Below, in pieces: positions 15,483-24,764 of a stretch of DNA of 64,000 nucleotides. Position numbers and translations under genes: made by a program. This DNA comes from CAXMRP01 sp965216515 (GTDB lineage Bacteria; Pseudomonadota; Alphaproteobacteria; Rhizobiales; Afifellaceae): NCBI GenBank assembly GCA_965216515.1, contig OZ244173.1, forward strand, positions 2,294,001 to 2,358,000. The letters run 5' to 3'. Under the pieces are notes generated by a model. It was not told the origin of the DNA. It saw only the letters and a list, made by a program, of their open reading frames with translations, and searched no databases. Numbering within the stretch: the stretch's first letter is position 1; every line of letters begins with the position of its first letter.

Positions 15483-16454
15483 GTGACCAGCAACAGCCGT
15501 TCTGGCGCCGCAAAAGTGCCGGTGCCCGAATTTGTCGATCACAGGGACACCGAGACCGGTATCGCCAGACCGGTCCGCCTGTCCTATTCGACATCCGATC
15601 AGCCGGCATTTCGACAGGCCGTGATCCGGGCCGTGGAGTTCTTCGGTGGCCAGCGCCGTCTCCTTCGTCTCTACCGCGAACAGGCCGATCACCGGCGACC
15701 CGGCGAAACATTCTTCGACGCCGCGGTTCGGCTGCTCGCCCTTGATGTGCGCTTCGACGCGCAGGCGCTGTCCGCCATTCCCCGGGCCGGGCCGGTGCTC
15801 TTTGTCGCCAACCATCCCTACGGCGTCCTTGACGGCATCGTCCTGACCTGGATCGCCTTGAAGGCGCGGCCCGAATTCCAGGTGATGGCGAATGGTGTGC
15901 TGACACGCGCCCCGGAAGCCCGGGAATTTCTGTTGCCGGTGGACTTTTCCGGCACGGCCGAAGCCCGAACCGTCAATCTCGCCTCCCGCCGCACTGCCGG
16001 CGCGGCGCTCCGGGCAGGCAAGGCGATCGGCATCTTTCCCGGCGGCGGCGTTGCCACAAGCGAACGGCCCCTGTCCCGGCCGGCGCTGGACCTGCCGTGG
16101 GCGCCGTTCGCCGCCAAACTGATCCGGCAAGCCCGGCCGACAGTCGTACCCGTCCATTTCTCCGGCCAGAACAGCCGCCTTTTCCAGATCGCCAGCCACT
16201 ATTCGGAGACCATGCGCCTGTCGCTGCTTTTTCGCGAAACCACCCGCCGGATCGGAACGCGGCTCGATGTGCAAATCGGCGCACCGCTTTCGCCGGCGGT
16301 CTTCGACGGGTGCAAAACGAGAGCCGACTGCATCGCCGAACTGCGGCGCCGCACCTATGCGCTCTGCCCGATCAAGGATGTGGACTGGATGCGTCACGGC
16401 CGAATTCGCCAGCCTGGAAAGACCCGCCGGGGCGCCACGGCGAAGGCCGCCTGA
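15483..16454 (+). CDS. Lysophospholipid acyltransferase family protein
   Basis: GTG 15483 is chosen over an upstream TTG because the protein starts to look coding there; the ribosome site is weak, so the start is uncertain (323 residues). The domain carries VANHPYGVLDGI, the His-(x5)-Asp form of the acyltransferase box found in one bacterial subgroup, then a later FPGGGVAT substrate motif and VVPVHFSGQNSRLF. It probably acylates a lysophospholipid or ornithine-lipid precursor at the inner membrane. The gene stands between the extensin-like gene and a secreted hypothetical, all on the same strand. Confidence 0.8.
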   Translation: MTSNSRSGAAKVPVPEFVDHRDTETGIARPVRLSYSTSDQPAFRQAVIRAVEFFGGQRRLLRLYREQADHRRPGETFFDAAVRLLALDVRFDAQALSAIPRAGPVLFVANHPYGVLDGIVLTWIALKARPEFQVMANGVLTRAPEAREFLLPVDFSGTAEARTVNLASRRTAGAALRAGKAIGIFPGGGVATSERPLSRPALDLPWAPFAAKLIRQARPTVVPVHFSGQNSRLFQIASHYSETMRLSLLFRETTRRIGTRLDVQIGAPLSPAVFDGCKTRADCIAELRRRTYALCPIKDVDWMRHGRIRQPGKTRRGATAKAA

Positions 16455-16545
16455 TACGCGCCGACCACGCCCGATCGTACGGGATCGCGGGAGATTGACC
16501 GGAACCTGTATTGTCCCCGCGCGGCTTCCGCGCCACATTACCGGG

Positions 16546-17220
16546 ATGAGCGCGGACACCGGCCGGTTTTGTGGCAGAAAAGGCAGCCTGCGATGGCGCG
16601 CCATCGGCTGCGCGGGCCTCCTGGTGCTCGGCAGCGCCCTCACCGGTAGCGGCCTTGGCGCCGAATTCGCTTCCGGCAATTTCCGGTTTTCCGACGAGCT
16701 TGGCGGGTTTCGCATCCTGTCGGTGTCCGGCGCCGGCACCGCCGCCGATCCGATCGTGCTGGAAGAGGTTCTGTTCGACACCGCACCGGTGACGCTGATC
16801 ATCCGCCGCAACAGCTTCCCCGACGATCTGCCGGGTGCCGTTCGCTCCCTGGTTCTGACCAAGATCGTCCGCAACGGCACACGACGGATCTGGGCGGGGT
16901 TTGAAATGGAACTGCAGGAAATCCGCGACCAGCCGAGCGTCTATGGCGATGGCCTGTCGTTCAACCAGATGGATATCCGCCTGCCCGACATCACCTCCGA
17001 CCGCTTCACCACGAACGACCGCCAGTTTGAACCCCACGACCGGGTCCGTTTCGAGACCGGGTCCGTCGATCCGGACACCACGGCCCGCTTTTCCATGATG
17101 ATCACCGACCCGACGCCAATCACGGAGTTCTATCTCGTGCAGGATCCCCAGATCCTGTTCGCCGGTCGCCACCACCCTGCCGCCATGCGCCTGGCCGGGC
17201 GACCGCATCCGCCCCGCTAG
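16546..17220 (+). CDS. Secreted hypothetical protein
   Basis: From ATG 16546 the product has 224 residues. A basic start followed by a hydrophobic segment (about residues 18-36, ending LTGSGLGAE) is a likely signal peptide, so the protein should be periplasmic. The remainder is beta-rich with alternating hydrophobic residues (VTLIIRRNSFPDD, WAGFEMELQEI, MMITDPTPITEFYLVQDP). I do not recognise the family. It may be co-transcribed with the upstream acyltransferase and is convergent with the M3 peptidase, 16 bp away. Confidence 0.7.
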   Translation: MSADTGRFCGRKGSLRWRAIGCAGLLVLGSALTGSGLGAEFASGNFRFSDELGGFRILSVSGAGTAADPIVLEEVLFDTAPVTLIIRRNSFPDDLPGAVRSLVLTKIVRNGTRRIWAGFEMELQEIRDQPSVYGDGLSFNQMDIRLPDITSDRFTTNDRQFEPHDRVRFETGSVDPDTTARFSMMITDPTPITEFYLVQDPQILFAGRHHPAAMRLAGRPHPPR

Positions 17221-17236
17221 GCCGGCGGGCCGGTCG

Positions 17237-19291
17237 TCAATCCGCCGGCTGCAAGCCCCGGTTCTCCAGAAGCGGCCCGATTTCCGGCAGTTTGCCGCGA
17301 AAGGCGCGATAGGCATCCGCCGGGTCCTGACGACCCCCGGCACTGTAGATCGTCTCCGCAAGCCGTTTTGCGGTCGCGGGATCGAAAATATCGCCAGCCT
17401 CGCGAAAGGCGTTGAAGGCATCGGCATCCATCACCTCCGACCACATGTAGCTGTAGTATCCGGCCGAATAGCCGTCGCCGGCGAAGGCGTGGCCGAAATG
17501 TGAGAGCCGGTGGCGCATGGCAATTCCGCCGGGCATGCCGATCCGCTCCAGGATTTCAGCTTCCGCCGCATCGCTGTCGATATCGCCGGGGTCGGCCCGC
17601 TCGTGCAGATCAAGGTCGGCGAATGCCGACGCCAGATATTCGGTCGTCGCAAATCCCTGATTGAAGGTCTCCGCCGCCAGCAATCGCTCCAGCAGGGACC
17701 GGGGCATCGGTTCGCCGGTCCGGTAATGCCGGGCGAAGCGGCCGAGCACTTCCGGCTCCGACAGCCAATGCTCGAAGAGCTGGGAGGGCAGTTCGACGAA
17801 GTCCCGCGCCACGTTGGTGCCGGCAATCGCCGGATAGGTGACGTCGGACATCAGCCCGTGCAGCGCATGGCCGAATTCATGGAAGAGCGTGCGCGCATCG
17901 TCGAACGTCAGCAATGTGGCCGCACCGTCCGCGCCCTTGGCGAAGTTCATGACATTGACGATGATCGGCGTCACGCGGCCGTCGAGATTTTCCTGGGTTC
18001 GGTAGGCGGTCATCCAGGCGCCGGATCGTTTCGAGGGCCGGGCAAAATAATCGCCGACAAAGACGCCGGCCTGCCGCCCCGCGGCGTCGGCGACATCGAA
18101 CACCCGGACATCGGGATGGTAGAGGGCCGGACCGGGTGCCGGTTTGAATGTCAGGCCGAACAGCCGGCCGGCGACGTCGAATGCCGCCTCGATCATGCGG
18201 TCGAGCTGGAAATAGGGCTTGACCTCCGCCTCGTCGATATCGTGTTCGGCCTTGCGGAGAATCTCCGCATAGTAGCGCCAGTCCCATGGCGCCAGCGCCT
18301 CGTTGATACCGTCGGCGCGCGCCAGTTCCTGGAGCTTGTCATGCTCTGCCTGGGCGCGGGCGCGGGCCGGTTTCCACACCGCCTCCAGAAGCCCGCGAAC
18401 GGCCTCCGGCGTCTTGGCCATCTCGTCATCGAGTTTGAACCGCGCGAAACTCTCGTAGCCGAGAAGGTGCGCCCGTTCCGCGCGCAGTCGCAACATCCTG
18501 GAAATGAGGGCGCGGTTGTCATGTTCGCCGGACGACCGGCCGCGGTCGCTCCAGGCGGCAAAGGCGGCCTCGCGCAAATCCCGCCGCTCGGAAAATTGCA
18601 GGAACGGCTCGATGATCGAACGCGAAAGGGTGATGGCGCAGGCTTCGTCATGACCCCGCTCCGCCGCCGCCTCGCGCGCCGCGGCGACGAGGAAGTCAGG
18701 CAATCCGGCGCGATCCGCCTCGCCGTCAAGCAGCAATTCATAAGCGCTTTCGTCGGCAAGGATATTCTGGGCGAACTGCGTTCCCAGTGTCGCGAGCTCC
18801 TGGGTGAGTTGATCCATGCGCCCCCTGTCGGCCTCCGACAGGCCGGCGCCGGCCCGCACAAACCGCGTGTGATAGCGTTCCAGGACCCGCGCCTGCTCCG
18901 CGTCGAGGCCCAGCGCCTCGCCGGCCTCCACAAGGGCACGAATGCGGGCGAAAAGCGGGCGGTTGAACACGGTCTGGTTCCGGTGGCGGGCAAGCCGCGG
19001 CACGATCTCGCGCTCGATCGCCTGCAATTGCGGATTGGTGTGCGCGCCGTTCAGGTTGAAAAAGGTCGACGCCACCTTCCGCAACAGCCGGCCGGAGCGC
19101 TCCAGCGCCGCCACCGTATTGTCGAAATCGGCAGGCGCGGGATCGCCGGCGATCGTGTCAATCTCGGCACGGTTCTTGGCCAGTGCCGCGTCGAAAGCCG
19201 GCAGGAAATGACCGGCTTCGATCCGGTCGAACGGCGGTAGACCGCGCGGGTCCGGCCAGGGTTCGAGAAGCGGATTGGCGGTGTCGGTCAT
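17237..19291 (-). CDS. M3-family oligopeptidase (Dcp/oligopeptidase A type)
   Basis: The 684-residue protein starts MTDTANPLLEPW at ATG 19291. The zinc site HEFGHALHG lies at residues 471-479, with the third ligand Glu about 25-30 residues later in RDFVELPSQLFEHW. The mostly helical architecture and length match M3A metallopeptidases, which trim short peptides in the cytoplasm. No signal peptide is seen. Whether it acts as dipeptidyl carboxypeptidase (Dcp) or oligopeptidase A (PrlC) cannot be settled from sequence alone. It lies downstream of the ABC exporter on the same strand. Confidence 0.92.
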   Translation of the reverse strand: MTDTANPLLEPWPDPRGLPPFDRIEAGHFLPAFDAALAKNRAEIDTIAGDPAPADFDNTVAALERSGRLLRKVASTFFNLNGAHTNPQLQAIEREIVPRLARHRNQTVFNRPLFARIRALVEAGEALGLDAEQARVLERYHTRFVRAGAGLSEADRGRMDQLTQELATLGTQFAQNILADESAYELLLDGEADRAGLPDFLVAAAREAAAERGHDEACAITLSRSIIEPFLQFSERRDLREAAFAAWSDRGRSSGEHDNRALISRMLRLRAERAHLLGYESFARFKLDDEMAKTPEAVRGLLEAVWKPARARAQAEHDKLQELARADGINEALAPWDWRYYAEILRKAEHDIDEAEVKPYFQLDRMIEAAFDVAGRLFGLTFKPAPGPALYHPDVRVFDVADAAGRQAGVFVGDYFARPSKRSGAWMTAYRTQENLDGRVTPIIVNVMNFAKGADGAATLLTFDDARTLFHEFGHALHGLMSDVTYPAIAGTNVARDFVELPSQLFEHWLSEPEVLGRFARHYRTGEPMPRSLLERLLAAETFNQGFATTEYLASAFADLDLHERADPGDIDSDAAEAEILERIGMPGGIAMRHRLSHFGHAFAGDGYSAGYYSYMWSEVMDADAFNAFREAGDIFDPATAKRLAETIYSAGGRQDPADAYRAFRGKLPEIGPLLENRGLQPAD

Positions 19292-19367
19292 GGCTTGTTT
19301 CCTGACGTCACAATCGGGATCGGTGGAACTTCCGGTTCCCGGACGGGCATGGGCGAGTTTCCGGCAT

Positions 19368-21251
19368 CTATTCGGCGGCGCGGCCGGCGCCCTGCGACGG
19401 CGCCGATCGATCGGGCGGCTCCACCGGCGCATCGGCGTCCACATCCGGATCGGCGGCATCGCCGGTGTCGTTGCGGAACTGCAGATTGTAAAGGATCGCA
19501 TACGGACCGTCCGCCGCCAGCAGTTCGTCGTGCGAACCGGTCTCCACGATCCGGCCATTGTCCATGACCGCGATGAGATCGGCATCCCGTACGGTGGAAA
19601 GACGATGGGCGATCACCAGGGTCGTACGGCTGCTGGCGAGCCGCGACAGCGCATCCTGAATCAGCGCCTCCGATTCGGTATCCAGCGAACTCGTCGCCTC
19701 GTCGAGCAGCAGGATTGGCGCATCCTTCAGGATCGCCCGGGCCAGCGCGATTCGCTGGCGCTCGCCGCCGGATAGACGCATGCCGCGGTCGCCGACCTGG
19801 GTCTGGTAACCCTCCGGCATCGCGCTGATGAATTCATGGGCGGCGGCGGCCTGCGCCGCGGCCTCGATTTCCGCATCGCTCGCATCGAGTTTCCCGAGCG
19901 CGATATTGGCGCGCACCGTGTCATCGAACATCACGACGTCCTGGCTGACGAAACCGATGTGCCGGCGGAGGCTTTCCAGCGTGACGTCGCGTATGTCCAT
20001 GCCGTCAATGCGGATTGTGCCCGCATCGCCGTCATAGAGCCGGGGGACCAGCGAAAACAGCGTTGATTTGCCGGCGCCTGAGCGTCCGACAAGCGCCACC
20101 GTGGTGTTCGGCGCAACGGTGAGATTGATGTCGGTCACCGCGGCGGTGTTCTGGTCATAGGAAAAGCTGACATGCTCAAACCGGATTTCGCCCGCTTCCG
20201 CAACGAGCGGACGAGCCTCCGCCCGGTCGCGGATCATCGGCTTTTCATCGAGCAGCCCGAAAACGCGGATCGTCGCCGCGAATCCCATCTGCAGCGACGC
20301 ATTGAGTGAACCAAGCCGGTTGAGCGGTTGGGCCGCAAGCAGCAACGCGCTGACGAATCCGGTAAACTGGCCGATCGTGCTCTGGCCGGCGGCGATGCGA
20401 AAACCGGCGAAGGCGATTACGCCGGCGACAGCGATGCCCGCCAGCGCCTCCATGATCGGCGAGATCATCGCGCTTTGGTTGGCCGACCGGATGGCCAGTG
20501 CCTTGACCTTGCCGAAGATTCCGACGGCGCGTTCCTTCAGCCAGGGCTCAAGCGTGTAGGTCTTGGCCATCCGCGAACCGGCGAAACTTTCGTGCAGGAT
20601 CGCCGTCATGTCGCCCATGCGTTCCTGGGTGTCCCGGGCGAGGCCGCGCAGCCGACGGCCGATGACGATAGTCGGCCAGGCGGCGAACGGTGCGATCACG
20701 ATGGTGACCAGGGCGAGCTGGGCATCGAGCCAGAACATCGCGCCGACCAGTGCCGCCATTGTAAAGATGTCGCGGCCGGCATTCTGGATCAGGCGGTTGA
20801 TCGCCTGCAACATGAAGGCGACATCGGCGGTAAACCGTGCCGTGTGCGACGCTGCCGACTGGCGGGTGAGTTGTGCGATGTCGGAATCGATCAGGTGATT
20901 GTAGAGTTGCATCCGCAGATCGTATTCGATCTCGGCCTGCAGCCGGTTCGACAACCGCGCCTGGACGTATAGGGCGACGGATTTGCACAACACCGTCGCC
21001 AGCGCCGCCGCCGGGATCAGGTAGATCGCGGCCATGTATTTTTCCGCCGCCGCATCGAACGCCCAGTTGATGATCAGCGGATAAAGCGCAGTTGTGCCGG
21101 CAACCACGAGAATCCAGAAGAAGATCGCCGCAATCGAACGCCAGCGCGGCAGCAGGTATTCGCGCGCCAGCCGCTGCAGATGGGCGACGAGGGTCTCCCG
21201 GTCGACCGGCTCGACGGGTTTGTGATCCGAATTCGGCTCGCGCTTCGTCAT
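19368..21251 (-). CDS. ABC exporter, MsbA/lipid-A-type half transporter
   Basis: ATG 21251 gives 627 residues. Residues about 35-310 form a six-helix exporter membrane domain; about 370-605 form the ATPase with Walker A GRSGAGKST, signature LSGGERQRIAL, Walker B ILLLDEATSSLD and the H-loop IAHRLST. This fused permease-ATPase layout is that of type IV exporters such as MsbA, which act as homodimers. A lipid or lipopolysaccharide cargo is likely but not proven. A short direct repeat of ACGAAGCGC flanks the start codon. The gene ends 76 bp before the M3 peptidase start. Confidence 0.9.
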   Translation of the reverse strand: MTKREPNSDHKPVEPVDRETLVAHLQRLAREYLLPRWRSIAAIFFWILVVAGTTALYPLIINWAFDAAAEKYMAAIYLIPAAALATVLCKSVALYVQARLSNRLQAEIEYDLRMQLYNHLIDSDIAQLTRQSAASHTARFTADVAFMLQAINRLIQNAGRDIFTMAALVGAMFWLDAQLALVTIVIAPFAAWPTIVIGRRLRGLARDTQERMGDMTAILHESFAGSRMAKTYTLEPWLKERAVGIFGKVKALAIRSANQSAMISPIMEALAGIAVAGVIAFAGFRIAAGQSTIGQFTGFVSALLLAAQPLNRLGSLNASLQMGFAATIRVFGLLDEKPMIRDRAEARPLVAEAGEIRFEHVSFSYDQNTAAVTDINLTVAPNTTVALVGRSGAGKSTLFSLVPRLYDGDAGTIRIDGMDIRDVTLESLRRHIGFVSQDVVMFDDTVRANIALGKLDASDAEIEAAAQAAAAHEFISAMPEGYQTQVGDRGMRLSGGERQRIALARAILKDAPILLLDEATSSLDTESEALIQDALSRLASSRTTLVIAHRLSTVRDADLIAVMDNGRIVETGSHDELLAADGPYAILYNLQFRNDTGDAADPDVDADAPVEPPDRSAPSQGAGRAAE

Positions 21252-21472
21252 TTGTGTTTGCGCTTCGTCAACTGGCCATATCCACTGCTGCCGTCCGCCT
21301 CGCCTCGGCCACCCCCCCCGGTCGCTGCTGGCCGCCGGCGCCGCCACGCGGCTTTTATCGGTTCCGCGAGCCAGGCGCCATCCCACTACCCAAATTCGCA
21401 ATCGGTTGGATAATGGCGCCGGCATTGATATAGGCTGGCCGACGCATGCCGGAGCCGTGCTCCGTTGCCGCG

Positions 21473-21548
21473 GGCCCCGTAGCTCAGGGGATAGAGCACT
21501 GGATTCCTAATCCAGGTGTCGCAGGTTCGAATCCTGCCGGGGTCACCA
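21473..21548 (+). tRNA. tRNA-Arg (anticodon CCT)
   Basis: The 76-nt cloverleaf is complete: acceptor GGCCCCG with CGGGGTC (one G-U pair), D arm GCTC/GAGC, anticodon stem CTGGA/TCCAG with loop TTCCTAA (anticodon CCT, reads AGG), T arm GCAGG/CCTGC with loop TTCGAAT, and an encoded CCA end. It is the last conserved feature before the catabolic region, whose first gene ends 70 bp further on. tRNA-Arg(CCT) genes are frequent integration sites. Confidence 0.96.
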
Positions 21549-21617
21549 CCTGCGCCGCCGACCTGACGCCCCGGCCGCGCGCCTGCACGCCGGGTGCCAG
21601 GCAAAGCCCGGTGGACT

Positions 21618-22754
21618 TCAGGACGGATCGAGTTCCAGGGCCAGTTCGCCACGCACCCGGTCCTCGTCGATCTTGCATCCCAGTCCCGGCTCCTCGGAAA
21701 CCAGCGCCGTTTGGCCCTCCATCGGCAATGGCGCCGCCAGATAATCGCCGGCCAGATGCTGGGGACCGTTCAGGTCGGCCGGATAATCGATCCCGAAGGC
21801 GGCAAAAACCTGCACCGAGGCGGCAAACCCGATGGGCGCATCCATTAGCCCGGATCCGATCAGCTTGATCCCGGCATTTCTCGCCAGTTCGCAAAGTTGT
21901 CTGGCATAGTGGATGCCACCGCATTTCTGCACCTTGCAGACCAGTCCCTCCACGGCGTCGCGCCGGATGAGATCCAGGATGAACGGCAGGCCCATCGCCG
22001 CCTCGTCGAGCGAGATATTCATCGACGTGGCGGACAGCAGTTTCTTCATGCCGTAGACATCGGTCATGGGTATGGGCTGTTCGAACAGTTCGATTCCCAG
22101 CGTTTCAAATCCCCGCGCCGCCCGCAGCGCCCGGTCCAGATCGTATCCCTGGTTGGCATCGACCCAGACCGTGCAGCCTTTGGCGATCTCCAGGGTCATC
22201 CGGGCATTTTCGATATCGATCTGCGGATCGTGGCCAACCTTGATCTTGAACGCCTTGAATCCCTCGTTCAGCCCCTGCGCCACGACCTTCGCCGTCGCGT
22301 CCGGATCCGGTGCGGAGACAAGATAGGAGAGGTCAATTCTGTCCCGCAGCTTGGACCCCAGCCAGGTTTGCAGATTGATTCCGAGTTTCCGGCAGATGAG
22401 GTCATGGATCGCCATGTCGACGGCGCCCTTGGCGATCGGCTGTCCCGGGTCGAAACCGGGCGCCAGCTCTACGTTCATCGCCTCGTGAAGCCCGGCAATA
22501 TCGAACGGATCGCGGCCGATCAGGGCCGGCGCGAGATAGTGCTTGATCGTCGTGTACGTGGAATAGGTGGTTTCCGCCGACCACCGCCTGCTCGGACCGG
22601 CCTCGCCCCACCCACAGGTCCCGTCGTCGGCGGTGATCTTGACCATGGATATCTGCTTGCCTTCCTCGATTGTGCGCGAAACCCCTCTGGCGAGCGTGAC
22701 GACAGCCTTCAGCGGAAGGCGGACGGGAAAGACTTCAACGGTTTGGATTTTCAA
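21618..22754 (-). CDS. Enolase-superfamily enzyme, muconate-lactonizing (MLE) subgroup
   Basis: TTG 22754 is preferred, since AGGAGG lies 5 nt upstream and would overlap the alternative GTG 22760; this gives 378 residues. The N-terminal capping domain is followed by the barrel with FKIKVG (Lys170-x-Lys172), metal ligands Asp199 (WVDANQ), Glu225 (FEQP) and the DE pair near 250, and Lys274/277 (CKVQKC). This Lys-on-both-sides pattern marks the MLE subgroup, which covers cycloisomerases, racemases and some dehydratases. It is the last gene of the leftward transporter operon, 9 bp after tctA, so it probably acts on the imported carboxylate. The substrate is unknown. Confidence 0.85.
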   Translation of the reverse strand: MKIQTVEVFPVRLPLKAVVTLARGVSRTIEEGKQISMVKITADDGTCGWGEAGPSRRWSAETTYSTYTTIKHYLAPALIGRDPFDIAGLHEAMNVELAPGFDPGQPIAKGAVDMAIHDLICRKLGINLQTWLGSKLRDRIDLSYLVSAPDPDATAKVVAQGLNEGFKAFKIKVGHDPQIDIENARMTLEIAKGCTVWVDANQGYDLDRALRAARGFETLGIELFEQPIPMTDVYGMKKLLSATSMNISLDEAAMGLPFILDLIRRDAVEGLVCKVQKCGGIHYARQLCELARNAGIKLIGSGLMDAPIGFAASVQVFAAFGIDYPADLNGPQHLAGDYLAAPLPMEGQTALVSEEPGLGCKIDEDRVRGELALELDPS

Positions 22755-22763
22755 TTCCACCTC

Positions 22764-24257
22764 CTAGGTGCCGGTAGATTTGCCCTGCATTTCCCGTCGG
22801 CCGACGACCACGATGGTGGCAAGCGCAAACAGCAGGAAGGTTGCCGAGATCGGGCGGGTTACGAAGATGTCGAGGCTGCCGCGTGACAGGATCATCGCCT
22901 GTCGAAATCCCACTTCCACGAGCGGCCCGAGGATAAAACCGATCAGCAGCGGCGCGACGGGAAACCCGAACTTGTTCATGATGTAACCCAGAACGCCGAA
23001 ACCAAGCATCGCATACAGGTCGAAATAGCTGTTGGTGGAGACGAACACGCCGGTAACACTGAGCACCAGGACAATCGGGAAAAGCACCGAGTTGGGAACC
23101 CGCGTGGTCTGGATAAACGCCGGCATGCCGACCCTGCCGATAATCAGGTGCAGGACGGTGGCAAACGCCACCATGACAAAGAACGCGGCGATGAACTCGG
23201 ACTGCTGCTCAAACAGCACCGGACCGGGTATCAGGCCGTGAACGATAAAGGCGCCCAGCATGATGGCGGTGATTACGTCGCCCGGCACGCCAAGGGTCAG
23301 CAAAGGCACAAACGTGGCGCTGGTCACCGCATTGTTGCCACTTTCAGCCGCCGCCACGCCCTCCAGCGCGCCCTTTCCGAACCGTTCCGGATTTCGCGCC
23401 ATGTTCCGGGTGATCCCGTAGTTCAGAAAGGCCGAAACGGCGGCCCCGAGCCCCGGAACGGCCCCGATGAACACGCCGATCGCCGATGACCGGCCGATGA
23501 CCGGCAGGCATCGCCGCCATTCGTCACCGGTGAGGCAGTGGTCGGGATCCTTCAGCCGCACACGCCCTGTCCCGGTGCGTTGCACCAGCCCGCGCTCCGC
23601 CACGCCCAGGGCTTCGGCGACGGCAAATATGCCGATGACGAGCGCAATGAACGCCCATCCCCCCGCCATGTCCCGGTAACCGAATGTCAATCGGAAATCA
23701 CCGGTCAGGGGATCAACGCCGAATGTCGAAAGGAACAGACCGAGCGTGCCCGCCAGCAGGCCCTTCACAATATTACCCTGGGACAGAACGCCGACCAGCG
23801 TCAGCGCGAATATGCCGAGCGAAAAACTTTCCGGCGGGCCGATCTTGAGCGCAAAGAGCATCATCGGGATCGCGAACAGGATCAACGCCAGATCGCTGAT
23901 GAATTCACCGATCACCGAGGCATAGAGCGACATCTTCAGGGCCTTGCCGGCTTTCCCCTGCCGGGTCAGCTCCGCGCCGTCGAGTGCGGTGGCCGCCGCG
24001 GCGGGCGTTCCCGGCACGTTGATCAGGACGGCGGACAGGGAACCGCCATACGTTCCGCCCTTGTAAATGCCGACCAGCATGGCCAGCCCGGCGACGGGAC
24101 TGAGGTTGAACGTAACCGGCAGCGCGACTGCCACGGCCAGCGGCACATTGAGGCCGGGAATGGCCCCGATGACGATGCCGACAAGGAGGCCCGCCACCAT
24201 TGCGGCGAGAACACCGGGTGTGGCTGCTTGCTCAAGTCCGGATAACAGCAGGTCCAT
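22764..24257 (-). CDS. tctA: Tripartite tricarboxylate transporter, large permease TctA (module 1)
   Basis: The 497-residue protein has 11-12 membrane helices and the TctA hallmarks GLLVGIVIGAIPGLNVPLAVAVALP near the start and LGVPGDVITAIMLGAFIVHG in the second half. It forms the channel that couples proton or sodium entry to uptake of a carboxylate delivered by TctC. The stop overlaps the ribosome site of the enolase-type gene, and tctB ends 6 bp upstream, so the genes are one operon. Substrates in this transporter family range from citrate to aromatic acids, and the sequence does not choose between them. Confidence 0.93.
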   Translation of the reverse strand: MDLLLSGLEQAATPGVLAAMVAGLLVGIVIGAIPGLNVPLAVAVALPVTFNLSPVAGLAMLVGIYKGGTYGGSLSAVLINVPGTPAAAATALDGAELTRQGKAGKALKMSLYASVIGEFISDLALILFAIPMMLFALKIGPPESFSLGIFALTLVGVLSQGNIVKGLLAGTLGLFLSTFGVDPLTGDFRLTFGYRDMAGGWAFIALVIGIFAVAEALGVAERGLVQRTGTGRVRLKDPDHCLTGDEWRRCLPVIGRSSAIGVFIGAVPGLGAAVSAFLNYGITRNMARNPERFGKGALEGVAAAESGNNAVTSATFVPLLTLGVPGDVITAIMLGAFIVHGLIPGPVLFEQQSEFIAAFFVMVAFATVLHLIIGRVGMPAFIQTTRVPNSVLFPIVLVLSVTGVFVSTNSYFDLYAMLGFGVLGYIMNKFGFPVAPLLIGFILGPLVEVGFRQAMILSRGSLDIFVTRPISATFLLFALATIVVVGRREMQGKSTGT

Positions 24258-24263
24258 GTGCGG

Positions 24264-24737
24264 TTACCCGAACATGCGCGCGGCAGGCAGCAGGATGATC
24301 ATGTATTTCTCGAAGAACAGATACAGGAGGACCGGAACGAGAAGTGAAACCAGAACGATCACGAGGCGATGACGGGCGCCGAATATCAGGTTTGCAAACA
24401 ACAGGAACACGCCTGTCGAAATCAGGTATCCGGCATGCCGAAGGGCGAATATGTAACCGGTCATGAGGGCGATCAGGATCGCCACGCGGCCCAGCGGCAC
24501 CGCAAGACCGGTCCCGGCCTCGCCGGCGGTCGTCACATCGCCGGCGATGGCCTTTCCAACGGATGAAACAAGCAGCACGACCGACAGCAGCCCCAGAACG
24601 GCGACGAGGGCCAGCGGCAGCGTCGTCGTCTTGACGAAGGCGCCGGCCCCCTCCTGCAGGAAGAGGTTGTGACCGAGGAACGCGCACGCCGCCATCAACA
24701 CGGCGGCGATGAACGCATCCCCCGATATTCTTCTCAT
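24264..24737 (-). CDS. tctB: Tripartite tricarboxylate transporter, small permease TctB (module 1)
   Basis: The 157-residue protein has four predicted membrane helices, the normal TctB layout. Sequence is weakly conserved in this family, but its place between tctC (27 bp upstream) and tctA (6 bp downstream) settles the role. A basic cytoplasmic loop (FGARHRLV) precedes a closely spaced pair of C-terminal helices. Confidence 0.88.
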   Translation of the reverse strand: MRRISGDAFIAAVLMAACAFLGHNLFLQEGAGAFVKTTTLPLALVAVLGLLSVVLLVSSVGKAIAGDVTTAGEAGTGLAVPLGRVAILIALMTGYIFALRHAGYLISTGVFLLFANLIFGARHRLVIVLVSLLVPVLLYLFFEKYMIILLPAARMFG

Positions 24738-24764
24738 CAGGACCTGGTCCCGGGCCTGCCGGGC

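Noticed and set aside
14616..16880. 754-residue antisense frame opposite the extensin-like and acyltransferase genes
   Set aside because: No domains and strongly Arg/Gly-biased composition; the plus-strand genes explain the region.
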